Notes under the pieces: model-generated
What the model saw: only the letters and a program-made list of their open reading frames with translations
The model's database searches: none
Told to the model about the DNA's origin: nothing
Assembly: GCF_017315705.1 (NCBI RefSeq)
Contig: NZ_JAFLRF010000046.1
Location: forward strand, 2,801 to 39,789
Direction of reading: 5' to 3'
Length of the DNA stretch: 36,989 bases
DNA from: Trinickia mobilis
GTDB lineage: Bacteria > Pseudomonadota > Gammaproteobacteria > Burkholderiales > Burkholderiaceae
Part shown: one piece after another, positions 23,224-32,084 of the stretch
Layout: the number at the start of each line of letters is the position of its first letter
Numbering within the stretch: position 1 is the first letter of the stretch
Translations under genes and position numbers: made by a program

Positions 23224-23976
23224 ATGGGACGTCGTTCCTTCCTTATGTCCGTCATTGCTGTTGCCATGTTTGGCGCGAGCATCGCACACGCGCAAAGCAA
23301 AGAACTGGTCGTCGGCACCGACACTTCATTCATGCCGTTCGAGTTCAAGCAGGGGGACAAGTACGTCGGCTTCGACCTTGACCTGTGGGCCGAAATCGCG
23401 AAGGACCAAGGCTGGAAGTACAAGATTCAGCCGATGGACTTCGCTGGTCTGATTCCGGCTCTTCAAACCCAAAACATCGACGTCGCGCTTTCGGGCATGA
23501 CCATCAAGGAGGAGCGCAAGAAGGCTATCGATTTTTCGGACCCGTATTACGACAGCGGACTCGCTGCGATGGTGCAAATCGGCGACACGAGCATCAAGTC
23601 TATTGACGACCTGAATGGCAAGGTCATCGGCGCAAAAACGGGCACCGCCACTATCGACTGGATCAAGGCACACCTGAAGCCGAAGGAAATCCGCCAGTTC
23701 CCCAACATCGACGAGGCCTATCTGGCCCTGGAAGCGGGCCGTGTCGACGCGGCCATGCACGACACGCCAAACGTCCTGTATTTCGTCAACACGGAAGGCA
23801 AAGGCAAGGTCAAGGTTGCCGGCGCCCCGGTGAGCGGCGACAAGTACGGCATCGGGTTTCCGAAGGGAAGCCCGCTGGTACCCAAGGTCAACGAAGAGCT
23901 GACCAAAATCAAGGCGGATGGCCGTTACGCCAGGCTGTACAAGAAGTGGTTCGGCTCTGAGCCGCCGAAGTCGTAA
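23224..23976 (+). CDS. Amino-acid ABC transporter, periplasmic substrate-binding protein (GlnH-like)
   Basis: The 250-residue protein has a signal peptide cut after AHA (about residue 23). The mature part has the family-3 binding-protein pattern: ELVVGTDTSFMPFEFKQGDK, YVGFDLDLWAEIAK, DVALSGMTIKEERKKAIDFS and LEAGRVDAAMHDTPNVLYF. The Asp in the last block normally binds an alpha-amino group, so an amino-acid-like ligand is expected. ATG 23224 has GGAGAG 6 nt upstream; the frame extends to 23200 but lacks a site. It is the first gene of the set, after the operator-bearing promoter. The ligand could be an N-acyl amino acid or a peptide-like amide, given the acylase gene downstream. Confidence 0.9.
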   Translation: MGRRSFLMSVIAVAMFGASIAHAQSKELVVGTDTSFMPFEFKQGDKYVGFDLDLWAEIAKDQGWKYKIQPMDFAGLIPALQTQNIDVALSGMTIKEERKKAIDFSDPYYDSGLAAMVQIGDTSIKSIDDLNGKVIGAKTGTATIDWIKAHLKPKEIRQFPNIDEAYLALEAGRVDAAMHDTPNVLYFVNTEGKGKVKVAGAPVSGDKYGIGFPKGSPLVPKVNEELTKIKADGRYARLYKKWFGSEPPKS

Positions 23977-24043
23977 TCGCTCGGAAATGAGTGCGCGGTG
24001 GTGACAACCGCCGCGCTGCCTTCGAAACAACCAGGAGCGGTCC

Positions 24044-24700
24044 ATGGATCTCGATTGGTCAGCTATTTGGGCGGCACTTCCGGACTTGCTGGACGGCGTG
24101 AAGCTCACAGTCTTTATTGCATTTGTCGGGCTCGTCGGCGGTTTCATCGTCGGCATGATTGCCGGGATGTTCCGGGCATATGGACCCACCGTGCTGAACG
24201 TTCTGGCTCAGTTCTACATCGAGCTGATCCGGGGTACGCCAATTGTCGTGCAGGTCATGTTTCTATACTTCGCGCTGCCGGTGCTTGCGCATATCCGGAT
24301 CGATGGCCTGACAGCCGCGATCATCGCGATCACGGTCAATTCGGGCGCCTATCTTGCCGAAGTGGTGCGCGGCGCCCTGTTGTCCATCTCCAAGGGCCTC
24401 ACGGAAGCCGGTCTTGCGATGGGTCTGTCCATGCCACGTGTCCTCCTAAAGATTGTCGGGCCGCTCGCCTTTCGCCGGCTGATTCCGCCGCTCGGCAATC
24501 AGTGCATCGTTAGCCTGAAGGATACGTCGCTATTTATTGTCATCGGGGTGGGCGAACTGACACGAAAGGGGCAAGAAATCATCGCGGGAAATTTCCGCGC
24601 CGTGGAGATCTGGACTGCGGTTGCCCTCATCTATCTGGTTCTGACTGGCGTGATGACGCTCACACTGCGTCTCGTTGAAAAGAGGATGAGCATCCTATGA
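24044..24700 (+). CDS. Amino-acid ABC transporter permease (GlnP-like)
   Basis: The 218-residue inner-membrane protein has about five helices. The HisM/GlnP family blocks are YIELIRGTPIVVQVMFLYF, NSGAYLAEVVRGALLSISKG (EAA region: EAGLAMGLSMPRVLLKIVGP) and SLKDTSLFIVIGVGELTRKG. Only one permease gene is present, so a homodimer is expected. ATG 24044 has AGGAG 7 nt upstream. Its stop overlaps the ATPase gene start by 4 nt. Confidence 0.92.
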   Translation: MDLDWSAIWAALPDLLDGVKLTVFIAFVGLVGGFIVGMIAGMFRAYGPTVLNVLAQFYIELIRGTPIVVQVMFLYFALPVLAHIRIDGLTAAIIAITVNSGAYLAEVVRGALLSISKGLTEAGLAMGLSMPRVLLKIVGPLAFRRLIPPLGNQCIVSLKDTSLFIVIGVGELTRKGQEIIAGNFRAVEIWTAVALIYLVLTGVMTLTLRLVEKRMSIL

Positions 24701-25425
24701 ATATGGTCGAATTCCAGGGGGTCTCGAAGAGCTTCGGCCATGTCGCCGTGCTCAAGGACATCAGCCTGTGCATCGAAAGTGGGGAAGTTGTGGTTGTCGT
24801 CGGTCCGTCCGGCTCGGGCAAGTCCACGATGCTTCGCTGTATCAACGTACTGGAGAAAATCTCGGGCGGAGACTTGCTGGTCGACGGGCAGAGCGTCAAG
24901 GGCAGCGCATCCGTGATTCGTAACATCCGCCTTGAGGCCGGCATGGTCTTCCAGCAGTTCAACCTGTTTCCGCAGATGACAGCGCTGGAGAACGTCATGT
25001 TCGGCCCGATCCAGGTACGCGGAGCCTCAAGAGCCGAAGCACGCGACCAGGCAATGGCATTGCTGGATAAGGTGGGCCTCGAAGCGCGCGCCAATCATTA
25101 CCCTTCCGAGTTGTCCGGGGGGCAACAGCAGCGCGTCGCGATTGCTCGCGCCTTGGCCATCAAGCCCAAGTTGATGCTGTTCGACGAGCCAACCTCGGCG
25201 CTGGACCCGGAACTTCGTCACGAAGTCCTCAAGGTCATGCAGGACCTTGCCAACGAGGGCATGACGATGATTGTCGTGACGCATGAAATCGGGTTTGCAA
25301 AGCGTGTCGGCACGCGTCTGCTGTTCATGGACCAGGGCGGCATTGCCGAGGACGGGCACCCGGCCGCGCTTATCCACACCCCGCCGACGCAGCGACTGAA
25401 AGACTTTTTGCAGCACGTGTCTTAA
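24697..25425 (+). CDS. Amino-acid ABC transporter ATPase (GlnQ-like)
   Basis: The 242-residue ATPase has Walker [11 protein letters not shown]-loop [16 protein letters not shown], signature [15 protein letters not shown], Walker [13 protein letters not shown] and switch His in VVTHEIGF. It powers uptake through the GlnP-type permease. The start overlaps the permease stop (ATGA). Sixteen bases after its stop the acylase gene starts. Confidence 0.95.
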   Translation: MNMVEFQGVSKSFGHVAVLKDISLCIESGEVVVVVGPSGSGKSTMLRCINVLEKISGGDLLVDGQSVKGSASVIRNIRLEAGMVFQQFNLFPQMTALENVMFGPIQVRGASRAEARDQAMALLDKVGLEARANHYPSELSGGQQQRVAIARALAIKPKLMLFDEPTSALDPELRHEVLKVMQDLANEGMTMIVVTHEIGFAKRVGTRLLFMDQGGIAEDGHPAALIHTPPTQRLKDFLQHVS

Positions 25426-25441
25426 GCGAGGTGATGTTTTT

Positions 25442-26476
25442 ATGCAGGTTCTAACTCCATCCGTCATTTCCGGCTCACCGTACGACATCGGATACGAACT
25501 CGGTTCGCTGGCCAGGCCGGTGATGAGTGCATACATGGGTCAAAGTGTCGCCTGGCAGGCGGTCAGCCGATGGCGCGGGCGCTCGTTTGTGCGAGACCTG
25601 CGCCAGGCTGCCCAAAGTGTGTTCCCCGACTATGTCGCAGAAATCGAAGGCATGGCGGCCGGTATGGGATGGTCCGCCGAGGACGTGTTCCTGTGGAACT
25701 GCCGCGGGGAGTTGATTCACAACGCGCCGGACGGTTGCACGACACTGGCTGCCAGGTCACCCAATGAGCGGCTCATCGCGCATAACGAAGATGGCGACCC
25801 GTATCTGCGCGACAAATGCGCGCTCGTGGACGTTCGCCCAACCGGAAAGCCCGGATTCGTGAGCTTCTACTACCCGGGCTCCCTGCCCGGACATACCTTC
25901 GCAGTGAACCGTGCCGGACTGGTACAGGCTATCAACAACCTGCGAATCAGGCACCCCGCGGTTGGGGTGCCCCGCATGGTGCTCACCCGCGCGGTGCTCG
26001 ACGTCGCTTCGCTTGATGCGGCGGTCGAGGTTCTCAACGGCGTACTGCGCGCAAGCGGCTTTCACCATACGCTGGGTTGCGTAGGGGACCCGCGGCTGCT
26101 CAGTATCGAAGCAACGGTACAACGCTGCTCGGTGGTTGAGGTGGCCCAACTGTCCGGGCACGCCAATCACCTCATCCACGATGGCTGTGGCAACGAGGAG
26201 CAGATTGTCACGGCATCGTCCCGCGACCGGCAGACCCGACTCGGTGAGCTTCTTCCGGGTCTCTCCGGCGTCGGCGAGTTGAATCTCCTGCAGGTACTCT
26301 TCGACCAGGCGACGAAAGGTCTGCCCATTTACCGTGATGACCCCGCGGACCCGGACGACGAGAACACGCTCGCGACCGCGCTGTTCGTCATTCGGGAAGC
26401 CGGTGTGGAATTCGAAGTACGCCAGCAAGGTGAACTTCGATTCAAGCAATTCATGCCCCAGGACAAGGTGCAGTGA
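25442..26476 (+). CDS. C45-family autoproteolytic acyltransferase/amidohydrolase
   Basis: The 344-residue protein is an Ntn hydrolase of the isopenicillin-N acyltransferase (IAT) group. The cleavage and nucleophile site is Asp-Gly-Cys99-Thr-Thr in APDGCTTLAA, where the precursor should cut itself between Gly98 and Cys99. Other family blocks are HNEDGDP, GHTFAVNRAGLVQAINNLR, GVPRMVLTRAVLDVASLDAA and GHANHLIHDG. Bacterial members hydrolyse amides such as N-acyl or beta-alanyl compounds; penicillin biosynthesis genes are absent here. No signal peptide is seen, so it acts in the cytoplasm on imported substrate. The start has GAGGTGATG upstream. Its stop overlaps the next gene's upstream region, so it is the catabolic entry enzyme of the set. 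Confidence 0.85.
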   Translation: MQVLTPSVISGSPYDIGYELGSLARPVMSAYMGQSVAWQAVSRWRGRSFVRDLRQAAQSVFPDYVAEIEGMAAGMGWSAEDVFLWNCRGELIHNAPDGCTTLAARSPNERLIAHNEDGDPYLRDKCALVDVRPTGKPGFVSFYYPGSLPGHTFAVNRAGLVQAINNLRIRHPAVGVPRMVLTRAVLDVASLDAAVEVLNGVLRASGFHHTLGCVGDPRLLSIEATVQRCSVVEVAQLSGHANHLIHDGCGNEEQIVTASSRDRQTRLGELLPGLSGVGELNLLQVLFDQATKGLPIYRDDPADPDDENTLATALFVIREAGVEFEVRQQGELRFKQFMPQDKVQ

Positions 26477-26487
26477 CGGAGACGTTC

Positions 26488-27270
26488 ATGGCTTTTGAAA
26501 CGATTATTTACGGTGTGCAGGACGGCATTGCAGAAGTCAGGCTGAACAGACCGCATCGTCTGAACGCGGTGGTCCAGCAACTTTACGATGAGCTGGGCGT
26601 TGCGTTGAGTCTGGCGGAGGCGGACCGCGACGCACGGGTGGTCCTCATTACGGGACAGGGACGCGCATTCTGCGTCGGCGCAGACCTGAAGGAACACAAG
26701 GCGGGTCGCACCGCCTTCGAGCGTCGCGAGTACCTGCGAGGCGAGCAGGTAGTCTGCAAGCGATTGTTGACGCTCGGTAAGCCCGTGGTCGCGGCGGTCA
26801 ATGGCTTCGCGCTGGGAGCCGGTGCAGAAATTGCGATTGCTTCCGACTTCGTTGTGATGGCCGCAAGCGCGAAGATCGGACTGCCTGAAATCAGCATCGG
26901 CAATTTTCTTGGTGGCGGCATCACGTATCTCCTCCCCCGGCTGGTCGGTCTGGCAAAAGCCCGCGAGCTCGTTTTCCTCGGCGAGCAGATTGACGGGCAC
27001 GAAGCTGCCCGGATCGGGCTGGCAAATCGTGTGTTTCCCGATGACGGCTTTCTGCAGAGCGCGCGAGAGTTTGCACAGAAGATCGCCAGCAAGGCACCGT
27101 TCTCAATGCGGCTGGCGAAGGAACAACTGAACTTCGCGGGCGAGCGCACCCTTGACGCAGCGCTGACAGCGGAGCTGGAGGGCATGATGTTCTGTTCCAC
27201 AACGAAAGACTGGCAGGAAGGGATCGATTCCTTCGCCGAGAAGCGCTCGCCGGTGTTCAAGGGAGAATAA
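26488..27270 (+). CDS. Enoyl-CoA hydratase/isomerase (crotonase), copy 1
   Basis: The 260-residue protein starts at ATG 26488, with GGAG 6 nt upstream; an in-frame GTG at 26473 has no site. Crotonase blocks are GRAFCVGADLKEH (oxyanion hole) and ALGAGAEIAIASDF, with the first catalytic Glu, followed by IGLPEISIGNFLGGG with the second. Both Glu residues of true hydratases are therefore present. It would add water to an alpha,beta-unsaturated acyl-CoA in the cytoplasm. It lies between the acylase and the CoA-ligase genes, with only 2 bp before the latter. Confidence 0.92.
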   Translation: MAFETIIYGVQDGIAEVRLNRPHRLNAVVQQLYDELGVALSLAEADRDARVVLITGQGRAFCVGADLKEHKAGRTAFERREYLRGEQVVCKRLLTLGKPVVAAVNGFALGAGAEIAIASDFVVMAASAKIGLPEISIGNFLGGGITYLLPRLVGLAKARELVFLGEQIDGHEAARIGLANRVFPDDGFLQSAREFAQKIASKAPFSMRLAKEQLNFAGERTLDAALTAELEGMMFCSTTKDWQEGIDSFAEKRSPVFKGE

Positions 27271-27272
27271 CG

Positions 27273-29447
27273 ATGAGCAGCCACGCTCTCCATGAGATTT
27301 TCTATCCGGACTCGATTGCCGTCGTTGGCGCATCAAGGGACCAGACGAAGCGCGGCTTCCGTTCCATTCAGAAGCTGCTGGAAGACGGATACGCCGGGGC
27401 GATATACCCGATAAATCCGAAGGAATCCGAAATCCTTGGGCTCGATTGCTACGCGAGCCTGGGCGACATACCCGGCAACGTTGACCTCGTTCTGGTATGC
27501 ACGCCGGCGAAGACCCTGCCACAGGTCATCGAGCAGTGTGGCAGGAAGGGCGCAAAAGGGGCGGTTGTCCTGGCGGGCGGGTTTGCCGAGGCGGGCGATG
27601 ACGGGCGGCGCCTGCAGGATGAAATGGTGCGGGTTGCTCAGAGCTGTAACGTGCGTATCGTCGGGCCGAACACGTCCGGCGTGTTCAATACCCACAAAGC
27701 CTGCAACATCGTCGGCTTCAGCAATCTGAAGAAAGGTGGAATCGGCTTGCTGTCGCAGTCCGGGAACATGGCGCTTTCCCTCGTGACGGAGGCCGAGGCG
27801 AATGGGCACATCGGTCTGTCAACCTACGTGGGCATTGGCAACGAATCGGATATCCAGTTTGATGAGTACCTCGACTACTTCGCCGAAGATGAGAACACCA
27901 GGGCCGTCGTCGCGTACGTCGAGGGGATGAACAACGGGCGGGTGTTTCTGGACGCGCTGCGTCGGATAACACGCAGGAAGCCGGTCGTCCTCTACAAGTC
28001 GGGTCGCACCAGCGCCGGACGGAGTTCCGCGAAGTCGCACACCGGTGCGCTCGCCGGCGACTACGCGGTTAGCGAGGGCGTTCTGCGTCAGGCGGGTGCG
28101 GTGCTGGCTCGCAAGTCCGACGAGATTCTGTCGCTCGCTGAAGCGCTTTCGCTACTCAAGCCGCTCGCGTCGCGCCGCGTGGCGGTGCTGGCAGACGGTG
28201 GTGGGCATGCGACGATTGCTGCAGACGCCCTGAGCGAACAGGGTCTGACGCTGGCGTCTCTGAGCCAAGAAACGCAGCAGCGCCTCTCGGCAATCCTGCC
28301 GCCGTCGGCCGCCGTTGCAAACCCGGTGGATGTGGCCGGGGGAACGGACGCGAATCCTGCGGTATTTGCCGACTGCGCGCGCATTCTGCTTGAGGACCCT
28401 CAGGTCGACGGGCTGCTCATCACGGGGCTCTACGGTGGGTATGGCGTGAGGTTCTCGCAGTCGCTGACGCCCATTGAGATGCAGACCTCGTCGCGTATCG
28501 CCGGGATGCTGGAAACGTACGGCAAACCTATCATCGTGCATAGCCTGTACGGGAGTCTGTACGCGGACCTGCGACCTGCGCCGCTGACATGTATCCGTGA
28601 AGCTGGCGTGCCGGTCTACGACTCGCTTGAGCTGGCAGTCCGCTGCATGCTGGCTCTCGCCGAATTTGGCGAAACGCGAAGGCGGCCGTCAGCCGACGCG
28701 GACGGCCAAGCGGCGCGCTCGCCGGCGTTCGAGACAGTCCTTGCGTCCTGTCGCCGCGAGCACCGGACGGTTGTGCTCGAGCACGAAGCCCGGCAGGCGC
28801 TCGCGGATGCGGGCGTCCCGATGCCGGCACCCGCGATTCTGGCCAGGTCGCCGCATGAGGCCGTTGCGGCGTTCGAGCGCCTCGCATCGGTGCCGGTCGC
28901 GATGAAAATCGTGTCGCGCGACATCATCCACAAATCGGATGTCGGCGGGGTCAGGCTGAACGTTGGAAGTTCCGATGAAGTCAGGCAAGCGTTCGAAACC
29001 ATCGTGGCCAACGGCCGAAAGCATGTGCAAGATCCGGACATTACCGGCGTCCTGGTGACACCCATGGCGCCCAAAGGCGGCGTCGAAATCATCATCGGGG
29101 TTGTGCGTGACCCGACTTATGGGCCGGTCATGATGTTTGGCCTCGGCGGCATTCTGGTCGAAGTGCTCAAGGACGTCGTGTTCCGCTCGCTTCCTCTCAC
29201 CCAAGACGATGCGCACCGGATGCTCGCCGAGATCCGGGCCAGTGAGATTCTGAACGGGGTACGTGGAGCCGCCCCGACCGACAAGGATGCGCTGGTCAGG
29301 CTGATGATGGGCATTTCGGCGCTTTGCTCCGCGTTTCCCGAAATTGCCGAGCTGGACCTTAACCCCGTGCTGGCCTATTCCAGCGGGGTAGCCATCCTTG
29401 ACGCGCGCATCCTGCTTGAGGATGTCGGCACAACCACCCCACAGTGA
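27273..29447 (+). CDS. Acyl-CoA ligase, NDP-forming type (acetate--CoA ligase family)
   Basis: The 724-residue cytoplasmic enzyme has the fused alpha-beta layout. It has an N-terminal CoA-binding domain (about 5-135: SIAVVGASRDQTKRG, AIYPINPKE) and succinyl-CoA-ligase-like domains (about 145-460), with the phospho-His in KSHTGALAG (His256). The ATP-grasp domain is C-terminal (about 500-720: VAMKIVSRDIIHKSDVGGVR, GPVMMFGLGGILVEVLKDV, ELDLNPVLAY). It makes acyl-CoA with ATP and gives ADP and phosphate, or works in reverse. Relatives act on acetate, malonate, feruloyl or pimeloyl-type acids. In this set it would activate the acid freed by the C45 enzyme. ATG 27273 follows the crotonase stop by 2 bp. 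Confidence 0.92.
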   Translation: MSSHALHEIFYPDSIAVVGASRDQTKRGFRSIQKLLEDGYAGAIYPINPKESEILGLDCYASLGDIPGNVDLVLVCTPAKTLPQVIEQCGRKGAKGAVVLAGGFAEAGDDGRRLQDEMVRVAQSCNVRIVGPNTSGVFNTHKACNIVGFSNLKKGGIGLLSQSGNMALSLVTEAEANGHIGLSTYVGIGNESDIQFDEYLDYFAEDENTRAVVAYVEGMNNGRVFLDALRRITRRKPVVLYKSGRTSAGRSSAKSHTGALAGDYAVSEGVLRQAGAVLARKSDEILSLAEALSLLKPLASRRVAVLADGGGHATIAADALSEQGLTLASLSQETQQRLSAILPPSAAVANPVDVAGGTDANPAVFADCARILLEDPQVDGLLITGLYGGYGVRFSQSLTPIEMQTSSRIAGMLETYGKPIIVHSLYGSLYADLRPAPLTCIREAGVPVYDSLELAVRCMLALAEFGETRRRPSADADGQAARSPAFETVLASCRREHRTVVLEHEARQALADAGVPMPAPAILARSPHEAVAAFERLASVPVAMKIVSRDIIHKSDVGGVRLNVGSSDEVRQAFETIVANGRKHVQDPDITGVLVTPMAPKGGVEIIIGVVRDPTYGPVMMFGLGGILVEVLKDVVFRSLPLTQDDAHRMLAEIRASEILNGVRGAAPTDKDALVRLMMGISALCSAFPEIAELDLNPVLAYSSGVAILDARILLEDVGTTTPQ

Positions 29448-29467
29448 CTTTCAACCGGGAAGCCAGA

Positions 29468-30283
29468 ATGACCCTTGCACCTGAACTGACTGATGCGTTG
29501 CTAAGCGTCGACGGGCGTGTCGCGATACTGACCATGAACCGGGACGATGTGCGTAACGAACTGACCGGCACGAGGCTCGTCGACGATATTGAACGCACCG
29601 TACAGTGGATTAACGCCGAGGAATCTATCGGCGTCCTGATTGTGACCGGTGCCGGCAAGGCCTTTTCTTCCGGCGGAAACATCAAGCACATGTTGCATCG
29701 CGAAGGGAGTTTCGGGGGAGACGTATACGAGGTCCAGCAACGATATCGAAAAGGCATCCAGCGCCTGCCGCTGGCGATGCATCGTCTCGAGGTCCCTTCC
29801 ATCGCAGCCATCAATGGCGCCGCATTGGGCGCGGGCTTCGACCTCGCCTGCATGTGCGACCTGAGACTGGCAACAACCGACGCGATCATGGGTGAGACCT
29901 TCATCAACGTGGGCATCATTCCGGGGGATGGCGGAGCGTGGTTGCTCCAGCGACTCGTCGGCTACCAGCGGGCCGCAGAGCTGACGTTTTCAGGCCGCAC
30001 CTTTACCGGCGCGCAGGCCAGGGAACTTGGTATCGTTCTCGACGCCGTGAGCGCAGATCAGTTACTGGATACCGCGCAACAGTTGGCCAGGGGCCTCGCA
30101 GCAAAACCTCCGCAAGCCCTCAGGCTGACGAAGCGCCTGATGAAATCAGCCCAGCGCATGGAACTACCCGACTTCCTCGACCACTGTGCCGTGTTTCAGG
30201 GGATGTGCCACAACACCGAGGACCATATCGAAGCGCTCGCCGCGACACTCGAAAAGCGCGCACCTCAATTCAAGGGTCAATAG
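29468..30283 (+). CDS. Crotonase-family protein, copy 2, with altered catalytic residues
   Basis: The 271-residue protein starts at ATG 29468 (GGGAAG 6 nt upstream). The crotonase fold is clear: GKAFSSGGNIKHM (oxyanion hole), INGAALGAGFDLACMCDLRL and IMGETFINVGIIPGDGG, then LLQRLVGYQRAAELTFSGR. The first catalytic Glu is replaced by Asp (GAGFD). The second, in the family's P-E-I-x-x-G, is Phe (TFINVG), while an Asp appears in PGDGG. It is therefore not a standard hydratase and may be an isomerase, hydrolase or retro-Claisen type enzyme. It is the last gene of the set, 20 bp after the ligase stop. Its partner role with copy 1 suggests successive steps on one acyl-CoA. Confidence 0.88.
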   Translation: MTLAPELTDALLSVDGRVAILTMNRDDVRNELTGTRLVDDIERTVQWINAEESIGVLIVTGAGKAFSSGGNIKHMLHREGSFGGDVYEVQQRYRKGIQRLPLAMHRLEVPSIAAINGAALGAGFDLACMCDLRLATTDAIMGETFINVGIIPGDGGAWLLQRLVGYQRAAELTFSGRTFTGAQARELGIVLDAVSADQLLDTAQQLARGLAAKPPQALRLTKRLMKSAQRMELPDFLDHCAVFQGMCHNTEDHIEALAATLEKRAPQFKGQ

Positions 30284-30465
30284 GCGCGCCCACTTTTACT
30301 GAAATAGCCCCGGCGCTTGCGCAAGACCGGGCCTTCCATAAAATTCTTCGGTTCAACGGGATCTGCATGGCAATTGTGGTGGTTGCACATGGGAATTAAC
30401 TCTCAGATTGCATGGGTTAGCTGCCGGCACCGAAAAGCAATGTCAGCCATCGAGCCGACGGGCTT
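30284..30465. other. Convergent intergenic region
   Basis: It lies between the crotonase (plus) and the hydrolase (minus). CCCGG...CCGGG with the inner GCGC-TT-GCGC (about 30308-30330) could fold as a terminator for the catabolic operon, without a T-run. Nothing else is seen. Confidence 0.35.
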
Positions 30466-31458
30466 TCAACTACGAATGAACGCCGACAGGTCGGCGTTGA
30501 ATTTTTCCTTATGCGTATCCGTCAATCCATGCGGCGCGCCGGGATAGACGATCAGCTTGGAGTTTTTGATCAGCTTTGCCGAAGCGCGTCCGGCGGCATC
30601 GATGGGGACAATCTGGTCATCGTCGCCGTGGATAATGAGAGTAGGCACGTCGATCTTTTTCAGGTCCTCGGTAAAATCAGTTTCCGAGAACGCCTTGATC
30701 GAGTCATAAGTGTTCTTGTGTCCGCCCTGCATGCCTTGGGCCCACCATGCGTCGATCAGCCCCTGCGAAGGTTTTGCTCCGGGACGGTTGAAGCCATAGA
30801 ACGGACCGGCGGGCACATCTTTGTAGAACTGGGACCGATTGGCGAGCTGCGCGGCGCGCAGGCCATCGAAGACTTCAATTGACAAGCCAAGCGGGTTGGC
30901 GGGCGTCTTGAGCATCAAAGGCGGCACTGCTGAAACCAGCACGACTTTGGAGACCCGTCGCGTACCGTGCCGGCCGATATAGCGAGCCACCTCGCCCCCG
31001 CCCGTGGAGAAACCCACGAGTACGGCGTCGCGCAGGTCAAGGGTGTTGAACACGGCGGCCAAATCGTCGGCATAAGTGTTCATCTCGTTGCCATTCCAGG
31101 ACTGGCTTGAACGGCCGTGGCCACGACGATCATGTGCGACTGCACGATACCCGTCCGACGCAACGAACATCATTTGAGATTCCCAGCTGTCCGAACTGAG
31201 TGGCCAGCCATGACAAAACACGATGGGGCGACCAGCGCCCCAGTCCTTGTAATAGAGCTGCGTGCCGTCGTTTGTCGCGATGTAACTGCCTGAGGCCTTC
31301 CCGCCTGCCTTTGCACGATGCGCCTCCTTTGCTGACGGAGCGGCCATTGCCGGGCTCGGCAAGCTAGCCACGACAAGAGAGCCAGCTGCGGCAGCGCTGC
31401 CGAGTAGCAAGTCACGCCGCGCCACGCCCTTGGTGAGGCTGCGATTATTTGAAGACAT
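30466..31458 (-). CDS. Tat-exported alpha/beta hydrolase (chloroperoxidase/esterase family)
   Basis: The 330-residue protein starts at ATG 31458, with AGGAG 8-9 nt upstream. The N-terminus has a twin-arginine motif ARRDLLLG (Arg14-Arg15), a hydrophobic stretch and AMA-AP, so a Tat signal peptide of about 40 residues is likely. The hydrolase core has the HG motif [12 protein letters not shown], the nucleophile Ser151 in VGFSTGGGE (GxSxG), the acid region [10 protein letters not shown] and the His in GAPHGL. It resembles cofactor-free haloperoxidase-type esterases, which hydrolyse esters and can show perhydrolase activity. It should act in the periplasm. The gene is monocistronic and leftward; its natural substrate is unknown. 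Confidence 0.9.
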   Translation of the reverse strand: MSSNNRSLTKGVARRDLLLGSAAAAGSLVVASLPSPAMAAPSAKEAHRAKAGGKASGSYIATNDGTQLYYKDWGAGRPIVFCHGWPLSSDSWESQMMFVASDGYRAVAHDRRGHGRSSQSWNGNEMNTYADDLAAVFNTLDLRDAVLVGFSTGGGEVARYIGRHGTRRVSKVVLVSAVPPLMLKTPANPLGLSIEVFDGLRAAQLANRSQFYKDVPAGPFYGFNRPGAKPSQGLIDAWWAQGMQGGHKNTYDSIKAFSETDFTEDLKKIDVPTLIIHGDDDQIVPIDAAGRASAKLIKNSKLIVYPGAPHGLTDTHKEKFNADLSAFIRS

Positions 31459-31854
31459 TGGCAATACTCCTTTCTTGACCGCACTCGGCGGCGTTGGATG
31501 GTCGCTCATTTACGTGAGCGCATTGCTTATAAATAGCCGACCAGGCGGATATTTAATAGGACAAGAAATTAGTACAACAGCCGCGTTGCGCTCGACTTCA
31601 ATACGTAGAACCGCCCCTCGAAAGCCTACTACATGGAGAGAATCCTAGACTTCGACACAGGGTGCCGGTAGTGTCGCCACGCTGCGCACTCTGTTGTCGC
31701 GTCGGCACCAATTGCCGCGCCATGCATCGTCGCGGCCTGGGGACGCACAATTGTCCGGAATTGCCTGTCCCAGGCGAGTCAAGGTGTAAGCGAGCTTGGC
31801 CCCGCAGCTTCAAATGCGGAAGGTGGCACGCGCACCGAAAACTCCGATGGCGAG
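31459..31854. other. Gene-free upstream region of the Tat hydrolase
   Basis: An AT-rich patch at about 31515-31580 probably holds the leftward promoter of the hydrolase, but I cannot pick a clear -35/-10 pair. The rest shows no protein motif; longer plus-strand frames here do not look coding. Confidence 0.4.
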
Positions 31855-32084
31855 TGCCTGCTGGTAATCATCGGCGTGAAGCCGGACGGAGCAAGGAGCG
31901 CGTGGCAATCGCCGACGGCTATCGCGAGTCAAAGGACTCGTGGCGTGACCTGTCGCTGGACCTGAGGGCGCGCGGACCGCAGGCCGGCCCGCTGCTGGCC
32001 GTTCGCGACGGTGCGATGGCCCTGTGGGCTGCGCTGGAGGATATGTTCCCGAGACCAGGCACCAGCCAGCGCTGCTGGTTCCAT
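31855..32084 (+). pseudogene. IS256-family transposase fragment
   Basis: Two frames join near 31889: CLLVIIGVKPDG, then KERVAIADGYRESKDSWRDL, then AVRDGAMALWAALEDMFP and SQRCWFH. This is the middle of an IS256-family (mutator-type) transposase, where D-G in the later block includes a catalytic Asp and RCW-x-H follows. The N- and C-terminal thirds and the inverted repeats are missing. It is a dead fragment of about 75 residues. Confidence 0.7.

Noticed and set aside
25442-26476. Penicillin acyltransferase as part of a beta-lactam cluster
   Set aside because: No ACV synthetase or intact IPNS gene is nearby; the IPNS-like piece at 2060-2260 is a distant, dead fragment.
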